From NCBI GenBank assembly GCA_937996725.1, contig CALKUR010000139.1, forward strand, positions 1-52,418: a stretch of 52,418 nucleotides of DNA, read 5' to 3'. The DNA comes from an uncultured Dechloromonas sp. Lineage in GTDB: Bacteria; Pseudomonadota; Gammaproteobacteria; Burkholderiales; Rhodocyclaceae. Shown here in pieces: positions 40,897 through 48,531 of this stretch. The notes beneath the pieces were generated by a model, which was not told the origin of the DNA, did not search any database, and worked only from the letters and a program-made list of their open reading frames with translations. Position 1 is the first letter of the stretch. Each line of letters opens with the position of its first letter. A program made the position numbers and the translations under genes.

Positions 40897-41627
40897 GCGC
40901 AGCATCGCTGATTAAGGCAGCGCGTACACTGGCTGTCCAACTCGACGGTTTGTCCTTTTCGGCACCCGTCACGCACGTGTACAACCCGCTGGATTATGCG
41001 GGCGCATCGCATGACCAATATCTGGAACTCTGGGGCGGAAAACCGCAGCCCCGCCGCGTGATTTTTCTGGGCATGAATCCGGGCCCGTTCGGGATGGTTC
41101 AGGTCGGCGTTCCTTTTGGCGAAGTTGCCATCGTTCATGACTGGCTCCGTATCAATGCGCCCATTCGTCAGCCGCTACACATGAACCCGAAGCGCCCGAT
41201 CGAAGGTTGGGCCTGTGCACGTTCCGAAGTGAGCGGGCGGCGTCTGTGGGGGCTGTTTCGTGACCGTTTCGGAACGCCTGAGAAGTTTTTCGCCGAACAC
41301 TTCGTCGCGAACTACTGCCCGCTGGCCTTCTTTGATAACGGCCGTAACGTCACGCCTGACAAATTACCCGCAACAGAAATGGCACCCGTCATCGAGGCGT
41401 GTGACACGCATCTACGTACACTGGTAGAAACCATGCAACCGGATTGGGTGGTGGGTGTTGGCGCTTACGCGCAAGCCCAGGCCGAACGAGCGCTGGTAAC
41501 CAGCGCGCATCAACCGCAGATCGGACGCGTGCTCCATCCGAGCCCGGCGTCGCCGGCCGCGAACCGGGGTTGGGCCGAAGCCGCCACAAAGCAGCTGATC
41601 GAACAGGGTATCTGGCCGGCCGACTAA
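40893..41627 (+). CDS. Uracil-DNA glycosylase, SMUG1 type
   Basis: Base-excision repair glycosylase removing uracil (and, in characterised members, oxidised pyrimidines) from DNA. The 244 residues carry both catalytic loops of SMUG1: GMNPGPFGM at 60-68 and HPSPAS at 215-220, with NYCPLAFFD at 140-148 as the base-stacking segment. This pattern differs from family 1 UNG (GQDPYH). SMUG1 was first known from animals and later from scattered bacteria. The start ATG overlaps the ampG stop (ATGA). It is last of the nine-gene series and faces yqjK. Exonuclease III, which acts on abasic sites, is encoded 1.1 kb further on. Confidence 0.88.
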   Translation: MSAASLIKAARTLAVQLDGLSFSAPVTHVYNPLDYAGASHDQYLELWGGKPQPRRVIFLGMNPGPFGMVQVGVPFGEVAIVHDWLRINAPIRQPLHMNPKRPIEGWACARSEVSGRRLWGLFRDRFGTPEKFFAEHFVANYCPLAFFDNGRNVTPDKLPATEMAPVIEACDTHLRTLVETMQPDWVVGVGAYAQAQAERALVTSAHQPQIGRVLHPSPASPAANRGWAEAATKQLIEQGIWPAD

Positions 41628-41650
41628 GTGACGTATTCAGGCATCAGGCC

Positions 41651-41959
41651 TTAAGCGAGTAGGCGGCGAATCAGTCGGAAAGCGCGCCAACCCACCGCAC
41701 CGTTTTTAACCAGCTTGAGCGTGCCTTTGGGTCGCCAGATTACGAGAGCGATGAGCCCAATGCCGGCAAGCACGGGGTTCTCGCCAATCCAGCGCCGGGT
41801 TTTCTCGGCACCTTCGATGACGTGATCTGCGGTATTCAATAGACCGACAACCGGTGTGAGTTCGACGGCCAGCGCAGCGCGCTGCTGGGTGATGCGTTCC
41901 AGTAACCGTCCACGCTGCACAGCGCGGGTTTTAATCGCCGACATAGTTGCTTGTGTCAT
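41651..41959 (-). CDS. YqjK-like small protein
   Basis: Short protein of the YqjK-like family. The 102 residues begin with a basic segment (KTRAVQRGRLLERITQQRAALA), quoted in its two parts, followed by a helix, then a hydrophobic segment (PVLAGIGLIALVIW, about 63-76) and a basic C-terminus (WRAFRLIRRLL). It is third in the yqjD-yqjE-yqjK order known from E. coli. It starts inside the end of the holin-like gene (29-base overlap; a second ATG at 41944 would shorten this to 14). No ribosome site is clear for either start. The function is unknown; a link to membrane stress is inferred from the operon. Confidence 0.72.
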   Translation of the reverse strand: MTQATMSAIKTRAVQRGRLLERITQQRAALAVELTPVVGLLNTADHVIEGAEKTRRWIGENPVLAGIGLIALVIWRPKGTLKLVKNGAVGWRAFRLIRRLLA

Positions 41960-42359
41960 TGGCGTTGGGGTTGGTTTTGGGCGCAGGTGCCTTATCCGCC
42001 GAGGGCGGCCGCAGTGCCGCGCGATCGGTTTGCAACGCCATCAGGCTATCGGAAAAAATCTCACCGCCCGACTGTGCGTGAGAGGTGGCGCGCCAGATGG
42101 CGATGATTGCCAGCACGGCAAACAGCACGGTGGCCCCGCCGATGATCATCAGTCGCTCTTCCCAGTACGCCATAACCAACCAGGCCAGACCAGTGATCAC
42201 GGTGACGCCAGCGAAGAAGACTGCGGCAGCGGCATAGGCCAACAACGCGACCAGATGGTCGCGCGCATCGGCAATTTCCAGACCAATCAGCTCGAGGCGG
42301 GTTTGCACCACCGCGAGCAACTGGCGCAGATGTTCGCGCGCTGAATCCAGCAGACTCAT
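41931..42359 (-). CDS. Phage holin family / YqjE-like membrane protein
   Basis: Small membrane protein of the Actinobacteriophage holin-like / YqjE family; despite the family name it is a chromosomal gene common in proteobacteria and not evidence of a prophage. The 142 residues start with an amphipathic helix (SAREHLRQLLAVVQTRLELI), quoted here at exactly its visible extent, then two transmembrane helices at about 38-60 and 70-90. A polar Pro/Asn-rich tail follows. It lies 4 bp after the DUF883 gene and overlaps the YqjK-like gene. The role is unknown. Confidence 0.8.
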   Translation of the reverse strand: MSLLDSAREHLRQLLAVVQTRLELIGLEIADARDHLVALLAYAAAAVFFAGVTVITGLAWLVMAYWEERLMIIGGATVLFAVLAIIAIWRATSHAQSGGEIFSDSLMALQTDRAALRPPSADKAPAPKTNPNANDTSNYVGD

Positions 42360-42363
42360 AGGA

Positions 42364-42672
42364 TTAACGACGTCCGATCAGGACGCCCAGCGCCAATGCC
42401 AGCGCCGCAGCAATGCCTACAGCCTTCCAAGGCTCAGCTTGCACAAACTCATCGGTCGCGAGTGCAGCCGCTTTCACTTGTTCGGTGGCTAGTGCTTGCA
42501 CATCGCCCAGCGCCAGCTTGGAATCCTGCAGACGCTTCTCCAAACGGGCACGTAGCTCCGCGACTTTTTCACCTGCCTGGCCGGCGGTCGCGCGCAGGAG
42601 TTCTTCGGTATCGGCGACCACCAGTTTCAGGTCGGCGACGAGCTTGTCTTTGGCAACAACGGTATTCGACAT
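42364..42672 (-). CDS. DUF883 / ElaB-YqjD family membrane-anchored protein
   Basis: Small protein with a long alpha-helix and a C-terminal membrane anchor; E. coli YqjD and ElaB bind stationary-phase ribosomes at the membrane. From ATG 42672 (AGGAAG site upstream) it has 102 residues. The N-terminal coiled coil (KLVADLKLVVADTEELL, AELRARLEKRLQDSKLAL) precedes the conserved end VQAEPWKAVGIAAALALALG-type segment (QAEPWKAVGIAAALAL) and LIGRR. On the minus strand TTGACA (42721 to 42716) lies upstream but no good -10 is spaced correctly. First of the yqjD-yqjE-yqjK trio. Together with hpf it hints at stationary-phase ribosome control. Confidence 0.87.
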   Translation of the reverse strand: MSNTVVAKDKLVADLKLVVADTEELLRATAGQAGEKVAELRARLEKRLQDSKLALGDVQALATEQVKAAALATDEFVQAEPWKAVGIAAALALALGVLIGRR

Positions 42673-42765
42673 CAGAACTTCCTTTCTGGTTATGTCTTGT
42701 GCAGACATCATGCAATGTCAAACTTAGACTACGCTTAACGTGGTGCGCGTGCAATCGCCGCCGTG

Positions 42766-43551
42766 TTACAGCACGATGTCGTAATCAATGATCAATGGTG
42801 CGTGATCGGAAAACTTCTCCGCCTTGTACACGCTCGCCTGCGTGGCTTTGGCCGCAATGCCGGGCGTGGCGATCTGGTAGTCGATACGCCAACCGACATT
42901 GTTGGCATAGGCCTGGCCACGGTTGCTCCACCATGTGTAACAGTCGCTTGTGGCATCCGGATGGAGCGCACGATACACATCCACCCAGCCCAGTTCATCG
43001 AGCAGCGTCGTCATCCAGGCGCGCTCTTCGGGCAAGAAACCCGAATTCTTCTGGTTGGATTTCCAGTTCTTCAGATCCTGCTCCTTGTGCGCGATGTTCC
43101 AGTCACCACAAACAATCACTTCGCGCCCCGAGTCTTTGAGCGCCTTCATGCGCGGTAGAAACTCGTCCATGAAATGGAATTTGGCCGTTTGGCGTTCGGG
43201 CGAGCTGGACCCTGAGGGTAGGTAGAGCGACACCACCGTGACTTGGCCGAGATCGAGTTCCAGATAGCGACCCTCGGCGTCAAAATCCGGGTGGCCAATA
43301 CCTTGAGTGATCTGCTGGGGTTGGCGGGCCGTCCAGATGCCCACACCGCTATACCCCGGCCTCTCAGCGAGGTGCCAAAAGCCGGTGAGGCCGGCCGGGT
43401 TTTCCATGGTGCCGTCTTTGGCCATGTCGGCCAGCGTGGCCCGTACTTCCTGTGTGCAGACAGCATCGGCTTTTTGAGTCGCAAGCCATGGGGCAAAGCC
43501 TTTTTTCCAGGCGGAACGGATGCCATTCAGATTGGCGGAAATAATGCGCAT
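42766..43551 (-). CDS. xth: Exodeoxyribonuclease III
   Basis: Mg-dependent AP endonuclease and 3'-5' exonuclease of base-excision repair. The 261 residues contain the family motifs MRIISANLNGIRSAWKKG, AVCTQEVRA (metal-binding Glu), YLPSGSSSPERQ, the catalytic GDWNIAHKEQDLKNWKSN, WWSNRG and the terminal SDHAPLIIDYD with the active His. This pattern fits the betaproteobacterial xth group. Its neighbour across the yqjDEK trio is the SMUG1-type glycosylase, whose abasic product is its substrate, but the genes are not one operon. It is divergent from glxR across 125 bp. Confidence 0.94.
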   Translation of the reverse strand: MRIISANLNGIRSAWKKGFAPWLATQKADAVCTQEVRATLADMAKDGTMENPAGLTGFWHLAERPGYSGVGIWTARQPQQITQGIGHPDFDAEGRYLELDLGQVTVVSLYLPSGSSSPERQTAKFHFMDEFLPRMKALKDSGREVIVCGDWNIAHKEQDLKNWKSNQKNSGFLPEERAWMTTLLDELGWVDVYRALHPDATSDCYTWWSNRGQAYANNVGWRIDYQIATPGIAAKATQASVYKAEKFSDHAPLIIDYDIVL

Positions 43552-43583
43552 ATTCGGGGGTCAGTGATCTGTGAGAAACTTCC

Positions 43584-43616
43584 GTCATTATCCCCGAAGC
43601 CTTATTCGGAGATGAC
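43584..43616 (+). repeat. Nested hairpin in the xth-glxR spacer
   Basis: An outer 5-bp pair GTCAT (43584-43588) / ATGAC (43612-43616) encloses an inner 5-bp stem CCGAA (43594-43598) / TTCGG (43605-43609) with a 6-base loop. It lies 60 bases before glxR. It could be a leader structure or part of an operator, but the arms are short and chance is possible. Confidence 0.35.
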
Positions 43617-43676
43617 AGCGAATTTCAAAAAACAACAAGTCGCCTTCAAGGCGGCAGTTTGCTCCTGGAGATGATG

Positions 43677-44555
43677 ATGCGGGTTGGTTTTGTCGGTCTG
43701 GGCATCATGGGTCGCCCCATGGCGCTGAACCTTATGAAGGGTGGCCACACGGTGACCGTGTGGGCGCGTCGTAAAGAATCAATGGCACCGCTGATCGAAG
43801 CGGGCGCACAGGGTGCGGATAGCCCGGCAGCCGTGGCGGCACAGTCTGACGTGGTCTTCTCGATGGTGGCCGATGCCCCCGATGTGCGTGAAGTGATGTT
43901 GGGCGCGCAAGGCGTGGCGCAAAGCGCGCATCCAGGCCTAATTGCCGTGGACATGAGCACGATTCCGCCGGCCGCTGCTAAAACGATTGCGGCGGACCTC
44001 GCAGCCAAGGGTGTGATCTTCTTGGATGCGCCAGTTTCCGGCGGCGAAGTTGGGGCCGTTGCCGGCACGCTGTCCATTATGGTCGGCGGTGATCAGGCCG
44101 CCTTCGATAAGGCGCAGCCACTATTTACTTGCATGGGGAAAAACGTCGTCTATATCGGCGGCCCAGGTGCGGGTCAAGTGGCGAAGGCCGCCAATCAGAT
44201 TCTGACCGGTGTCGGCGTATTGGCGGTGGCCGAAGCGATGGCTTTTGCCAAGAAGAATGGTGCGGATCCGGCGCGCGTGCGCGAAGCCCTGATGGGTGGC
44301 TTTGCCGGTTCGAAGATTCTGGAGAACCACGGTCAGCGCATGCTGGACCGTAACTTCAAGCCCGGCTTCAAAAGTTGGATGCACGAGAAGGACATGAACA
44401 TTGTGATGCAGACAGCGCATGAACTCGGGCTGTATCTCCCGGCTTCCGCCGCGACGGCGCAGATGTATAAAGCGATGGTCGGCACCGGCATGGGAGACGA
44501 AGATTCCATCGCTGTTCTGAAACTGCTGGAAAAACTCTCCGGTCAAGCTGAGTAA
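43677..44555 (+). CDS. glxR: 2-hydroxy-3-oxopropionate (tartronate semialdehyde) reductase
   Basis: NAD(P)H-dependent reduction of tartronate semialdehyde to D-glycerate in glyoxylate use; it belongs to the beta-hydroxyacid dehydrogenase family. From ATG 43677 (GGAG at 43667-43670) it has 292 residues; two ATG codons just upstream are less well spaced. The dinucleotide motif is FVGLGIMGRPMALNL at 5-19, the substrate motif DAPVSGG at 117-123, and the catalytic Lys170 in GAGQVAKAANQI. A closely related 3-hydroxyisobutyrate dehydrogenase or succinic semialdehyde reductase is possible, but GlxR is favoured by the glycolate genes at 50-52 kb. A LysR gene follows after 6 bp. Confidence 0.85.
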   Translation: MRVGFVGLGIMGRPMALNLMKGGHTVTVWARRKESMAPLIEAGAQGADSPAAVAAQSDVVFSMVADAPDVREVMLGAQGVAQSAHPGLIAVDMSTIPPAAAKTIAADLAAKGVIFLDAPVSGGEVGAVAGTLSIMVGGDQAAFDKAQPLFTCMGKNVVYIGGPGAGQVAKAANQILTGVGVLAVAEAMAFAKKNGADPARVREALMGGFAGSKILENHGQRMLDRNFKPGFKSWMHEKDMNIVMQTAHELGLYLPASAATAQMYKAMVGTGMGDEDSIAVLKLLEKLSGQAE

Positions 44556-44561
44556 GCCATC

Positions 44562-45461
44562 ATGGCTGTGAACATTCCGCGCGTACCCAATATTCAAGGG
44601 CTGCTGGCCTTTGAAGCGCTGGCGCGTCACCGGAATGTGACACAGGTCGCCGAAGAGTTGCACATCACGCCGAGCGCCGTGAGCCACCGGATCCGGCAGA
44701 TTGAAGAGCAGCTCAAGTTCAAGCTCTTCGTGCGCAAGGACTTTAGCCTCACGCCGGAAGGCGAGTCTTATCTGAAGCGTGTGCGCGAGGCGTTGGCGAT
44801 TCTGCAAGTCACTGAGCCGCTGGGGCCGTTGGGGGAGCGCACGACCTTGCGTTTGGCCGTGACGCCGACGTTCTCCCGACAGGTGCTGATGCCGCGTCTG
44901 TCGATGTTCCGTCACACCTATCCGGAAATTGATCTGGTGCTACAGGTGTCGATCCCGCTGTTTAATGTAGTCTCGCAGGAAACGGATCTCGAAGTGCGTT
45001 TTGGCCAGGGACCGTTCCAGGATCGCGAATCGGTGCATCTGATGGCGGATTACGTCACACCGGCCTGTAGCCCGAATTATCTCAACGAAGTGGGTTCTCT
45101 GGCGGGGTTCGACCAGGATGAGATTGTTGCCCGCGCTTTGTTGGTGCATAGTGAACTGGAGCCGTGGGAAACTTGGTTTGACCACTGTCGCCTTGATAAG
45201 CAGCGCCTTAAGACCACCGCCAAATTTAATGACCTCGGGTTGCTTTACGATGCCGCTGCCGCAGGTCTGGGGGTTTGTCTGACCCGAACGCGTCTGGGTG
45301 CCGCTTGGTTGGAAAGCGGTCGCCTGATCCGACTCTCAGACCATGTACTGCCGGCACCCAATCACCACTATTTATGCTGGAAACCGGGCGTCTCAGATCG
45401 TTGGGAATGTGCGGCCTTTATCGAATGGCTCACCAGCGAGATGCAGCAGCTGTCTGAATAA
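44562..45461 (+). CDS. LysR-family transcriptional regulator (GcvA-like)
   Basis: Likely DNA-binding activator/repressor. The 299 residues have an N-terminal winged HTH at about 10-70 (LLAFEALARHRNVTQVAEEL, then HITPSAVSHRIRQIEEQL) with the GcvA-type lead NIPRVPNIQGLLAFE. The substrate-binding domain spans about 95-295 (LRLAVTPTFSRQVLMPRL). GcvA of E. coli controls the glycine cleavage system. Here it is co-directional with glxR, only 6 bp apart, so it may respond to a glyoxylate/glycine-related signal; this is inference. Unusually for LysR regulators it is not divergent from a target. Confidence 0.88.
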   Translation: MAVNIPRVPNIQGLLAFEALARHRNVTQVAEELHITPSAVSHRIRQIEEQLKFKLFVRKDFSLTPEGESYLKRVREALAILQVTEPLGPLGERTTLRLAVTPTFSRQVLMPRLSMFRHTYPEIDLVLQVSIPLFNVVSQETDLEVRFGQGPFQDRESVHLMADYVTPACSPNYLNEVGSLAGFDQDEIVARALLVHSELEPWETWFDHCRLDKQRLKTTAKFNDLGLLYDAAAAGLGVCLTRTRLGAAWLESGRLIRLSDHVLPAPNHHYLCWKPGVSDRWECAAFIEWLTSEMQQLSE

Positions 45462-45511
45462 TCCTCACGCAGCGCACAAAAATATTTCACAACACGGGCG
45501 CGGCTGTTGCC

Positions 45512-45517
45512 TATAAT
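45512..45517 (+). promoter_or_regulatory. Candidate -10 element for ppc
   Basis: A perfect TATAAT lies 62 bases before the ppc ATG in the 118-bp spacer after the LysR gene. No convincing -35 is found at 16-18 bases; TTTCAC is 21 bases upstream. The assignment is tentative. Confidence 0.35.
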
Positions 45518-45579
45518 TTTCGGTAGTTAAGCGCCAAAAGTCTGCGGGTGCGCTTTGTGGATCATTCGAGGATCGGACC

Positions 45580-48354
45580 ATGGAAGTGCGCCACCAGAAG
45601 CAGGATGCTGAAAAACCGTTGATCGATGACATCCGGCTCCTTGGCCGGGTTCTTGGGGATGTTATTCGTACCCAGGAAGGTGACGCGGTTTACGAACTCG
45701 TCGAGAAAATCCGCAAACTATCGGTGGCGTTCCGCCGTGATGCCGACCATGCGGCCGACAAACAACTGAAGAAACTACTCAAGCAACTCAGCGACGAACA
45801 GTCGGTCAGCGTCATTCGCGCCTTCACCTACTTCAGCCATCTGGCTAATCTGGCCGAAGATCGTCATTACATTCGCCGGCGCGCCGTCTACGAACGGGCG
45901 GGGCGTCTGCAGCCCGGCAGTATTGATGCCACCATGGCGCATCTGCATGAGAAGGGCATGGCACCTCGCGTGATTGCTCAGACACTGGCTAATGCTTATG
46001 TCTCTCCCGTATTGACCGCACACCCGACCGAAGTGCAGCGCAAAAGCATTCTCGATGCCGAGCGCGACGTTGCCCAGCTCCTAACCGAGCGTGATGCGAT
46101 CCGTGAGGTAACCGGCACCGTCAAAAGCCGCAATGCACTGCTTGAGCGTCGCCTCGCCGCCAATGAACAGCAGATCCATGCCCGGGTCACGCAGCTCTGG
46201 CAGACACGCTTGTTGCGTTTTACCAAACTGACGGTGATCGATGAAATCGAAAACGCCCTTAGTTATTACGAGACAACGTTTCTTGCTGAAATTCCGCGGA
46301 TGTATGCGGCACTGGAAGCTGATCTGCCGGGTAAGCAGATCGCTAGTTTCTTCCGCATGGGCCAGTGGATTGGTGGCGACCGTGATGGCAACCCGAACGT
46401 GACTGCCGAAACGCTGGATTACGCGACGCGTCGCCAGTGTGAAGTGGCCATTCACCGCTATATGAAAGAGGTACACGAGTTGGGACGCGAGCTGTCGCAA
46501 TCGTCGATGATGGCGGACTTCACGCCGGCAGTTTGCGCGCTGGCTGAGGCATCGCACGACAAGAGCGAGCATCGCCGCGACGAGCTGTATCGACTAGCGC
46601 TCAGCCATATTCATGCGCGCCTGCAAAGTACGTTGCAGAGCGGGAGCAACACAGCGCCTGCCTATGAATCGGCCGAAGCGCTCAAGGCGGACCTCACGGC
46701 CATTGAGGGCTGCCTTAAAACCCAAGGTGCCGAATCGCTGGCGCTGCAACGGCTGCATCCGCTGATTCGTGCCGTCGACGTGTTCGGTTTTCACCTGGCC
46801 ACGGTGGATTTGCGCCAAAGCTCCGACAAACACGAAGCCGTTGTCGCCGAGCTACTCTCCGTTGCCGGCATTTGTGACGATTACAGCGCGCTCGACGAAG
46901 CGGCACGCCAAAAGCTATTGCTGATCGCGTTGAACGATCCACGCCCATTGCGCATACCGGCAGTGGATTACTCGGCGCATGCGCGCGATGAATTGGCCAT
47001 CTTCGAAATGGCACGGTTGGTACTCCAGCGCTATGGCCGCATGGCGATTCGTCACTACATCATCAGCCATACCGAAACCGTCAGCGATCTGCTCGAAGTG
47101 CTGGTGTTGCTCAAAGAAGTCGGTCTGATGCGCGGGACCTTGTTACATAAGGCCGAAGTCGATCTTATCGTGGTACCGCTTTTTGAAACCATCGAAGACT
47201 TGCGTAATGCCGCCCCCATCATGCGCGACTTTTACGCACTGAGTGGTGTGGCCGCAATGATTCGTCGCTCCGGTGGCGAGCAAGACATCATGCTGGGCTA
47301 CAGCGACAGCAATAAAGATGGCGGTATCTTCACCAGTAATTGGGAGCTGTACCGCGCCGAGATCGCTCTGGTGGATCTGTTCGAACAGTTGGCCAATAAG
47401 CACGATATTCAGTTGCGCATGTTCCACGGGCGCGGTGGTACGGTGGGTCGCGGCGGTGGCCCGAGCTATGAAGCGATTCTGGCGCAGCCACCTGGTACCG
47501 TACGTGGTCAGATTCGTCTGACCGAACAGGGCGAGGTGATTGCCTCCAAGTACGCCAATCCCGAAATCGGCCGGCGAAATCTGGAAACCCTCGTAGCTGC
47601 CACGCTGGAAGCCACGCTGCTCAAGCCGACCAAGCCCGCCCCGAAAACTTTTCTGGAAGTGGCCGATACGCTATCAGTCGCTAGCACGAAGGCGTACCGA
47701 GCGCTGGTGTATCAAACCCCCGGCTTTACCGAATACTTTTTCGCCGCGACACCGTTGAAAGAGCTCGCGCAACTCAATATCGGCTCGCGCCCGGCATCGC
47801 GTAAGGCCTTGCAGCAAATCGAGGATCTGCGGGCCATCCCCTGGAGCTTTAGCTGGGGCCAATGCCGCCTCACGCTCCCGGGTTGGTTCGGTTTCGGTTC
47901 GGCGGTCAGCGCCTATCTTGAAGACGGCCCGACCAAAACTCGTAAGACACGCCTCGCCCTGTTGCAACGCATGTATCGTGAATGGCCGTTCTTCAAAACA
48001 CTGCTTTCCAACATGGACATGGTGCTGGCCAAGAGCGATCTGGCATTGGGTTCGCGCTATGCGGAGCTCGTGGAAGACAAACGGGTGCGTAACCGGATCT
48101 ACGGCGCGATCGAAACCGAGTGGAAGAGAACTGTCGATGCGTTGAATCAGATCACCGGCGACAAACATCGTCTGGCATCAAACCCCGGTTTGGCGCGGTC
48201 GATTCGACATCGTTTCCCCTATATCGATCCGTTACACCATCTGCAACTGGAACTCATTCGTCGATATCGATTGGGTAACGCCGGAGAAAAGGTGCAGCGC
48301 GGCATTCATCTCAGTATCAATGGGATCTCCGCTGCACTGAGAAATACCGGTTGA
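45580..48354 (+). CDS. ppc: Phosphoenolpyruvate carboxylase
   Basis: Anaplerotic carboxylation of PEP to oxaloacetate. The 924 residues are a full-length tetrameric bacterial form. Catalytic His148 lies in VLTAHPTEVQRKS, with GQWIGGDRDGNPNVTAET-type GDRDGNPNVT. The second signature is IMLGYSDSNKDGGIFTSNWE (starting GYSDSNKDGG), then FHGRGGTVGRGGGPSYEAI with the mobile Gly loop and essential Arg. The C-terminus is SINGISAALRNTG. An N-terminal HQKQDAEKPLIDDIRLLG start is typical. It is flanked by a tentative -10 upstream and by a 12-bp inverted repeat 17 bases after the stop. It supplies C4 acids during growth on the C3 substrates imported by the next gene. Confidence 0.97.
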   Translation: MEVRHQKQDAEKPLIDDIRLLGRVLGDVIRTQEGDAVYELVEKIRKLSVAFRRDADHAADKQLKKLLKQLSDEQSVSVIRAFTYFSHLANLAEDRHYIRRRAVYERAGRLQPGSIDATMAHLHEKGMAPRVIAQTLANAYVSPVLTAHPTEVQRKSILDAERDVAQLLTERDAIREVTGTVKSRNALLERRLAANEQQIHARVTQLWQTRLLRFTKLTVIDEIENALSYYETTFLAEIPRMYAALEADLPGKQIASFFRMGQWIGGDRDGNPNVTAETLDYATRRQCEVAIHRYMKEVHELGRELSQSSMMADFTPAVCALAEASHDKSEHRRDELYRLALSHIHARLQSTLQSGSNTAPAYESAEALKADLTAIEGCLKTQGAESLALQRLHPLIRAVDVFGFHLATVDLRQSSDKHEAVVAELLSVAGICDDYSALDEAARQKLLLIALNDPRPLRIPAVDYSAHARDELAIFEMARLVLQRYGRMAIRHYIISHTETVSDLLEVLVLLKEVGLMRGTLLHKAEVDLIVVPLFETIEDLRNAAPIMRDFYALSGVAAMIRRSGGEQDIMLGYSDSNKDGGIFTSNWELYRAEIALVDLFEQLANKHDIQLRMFHGRGGTVGRGGGPSYEAILAQPPGTVRGQIRLTEQGEVIASKYANPEIGRRNLETLVAATLEATLLKPTKPAPKTFLEVADTLSVASTKAYRALVYQTPGFTEYFFAATPLKELAQLNIGSRPASRKALQQIEDLRAIPWSFSWGQCRLTLPGWFGFGSAVSAYLEDGPTKTRKTRLALLQRMYREWPFFKTLLSNMDMVLAKSDLALGSRYAELVEDKRVRNRIYGAIETEWKRTVDALNQITGDKHRLASNPGLARSIRHRFPYIDPLHHLQLELIRRYRLGNAGEKVQRGIHLSINGISAALRNTG

Positions 48355-48371
48355 ATGCAGGAAGCCCTTTG

Positions 48372-48400
48372 ACGTGCGTGCTGTGCTGCAGCACGCACGT
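48372..48400 (+). repeat. Perfect 12-bp inverted repeat between ppc and the lactate permease gene
   Basis: ACGTGCGTGCTG (48372-48383) and CAGCACGCACGT (48389-48400) are exact inverted repeats around a 5-base loop, 17 bases after the ppc stop. No T run follows on either strand, so it is not a typical intrinsic terminator. It could be an mRNA 3'-end stabiliser for ppc or an operator about 58 bases upstream of the permease -10. Confidence 0.65.
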
Positions 48401-48457
48401 GAGGAATATTCATGCAAGAAATAAAAATCTTTCACGTAATAATTCCTTAAGAGTTCC

Positions 48458-48463
48458 TATAAT
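48458..48463 (+). promoter_or_regulatory. Candidate -10 element for the lactate/glycolate permease gene
   Basis: A perfect TATAAT followed by G lies 68 bases before the permease ATG. No standard -35 is visible at 16-18 bases; TTTCAC is 22 bases upstream, a spacing similar to that before ppc. Tentative. Confidence 0.35.
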
Positions 48464-48531
48464 GGGCTTGCGATCGTCTGCGCTTTTTTGTGTGGGCGCT
48501 CGTCTCTAACAGACTACAACAAGGAGACATC

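Noticed and set aside
41931..42359. Prophage remnant, suggested by a holin-family protein
   Set aside because: The gene is in a chromosomal yqjD-yqjE-yqjK arrangement with no lysis, capsid or integrase genes nearby.
43664..43676. Upstream glxR starts (ATG at 43671 and 43674, TTG at 43659)
   Set aside because: They sit on or too close to the GGAG ribosome site; ATG 43677 is spaced properly and gives the canonical Rossmann start.
44121..44915. 264-codon minus-strand open frame across the glxR-LysR junction
   Set aside because: It overlaps two well-supported genes on the other strand and has shadow-type composition.
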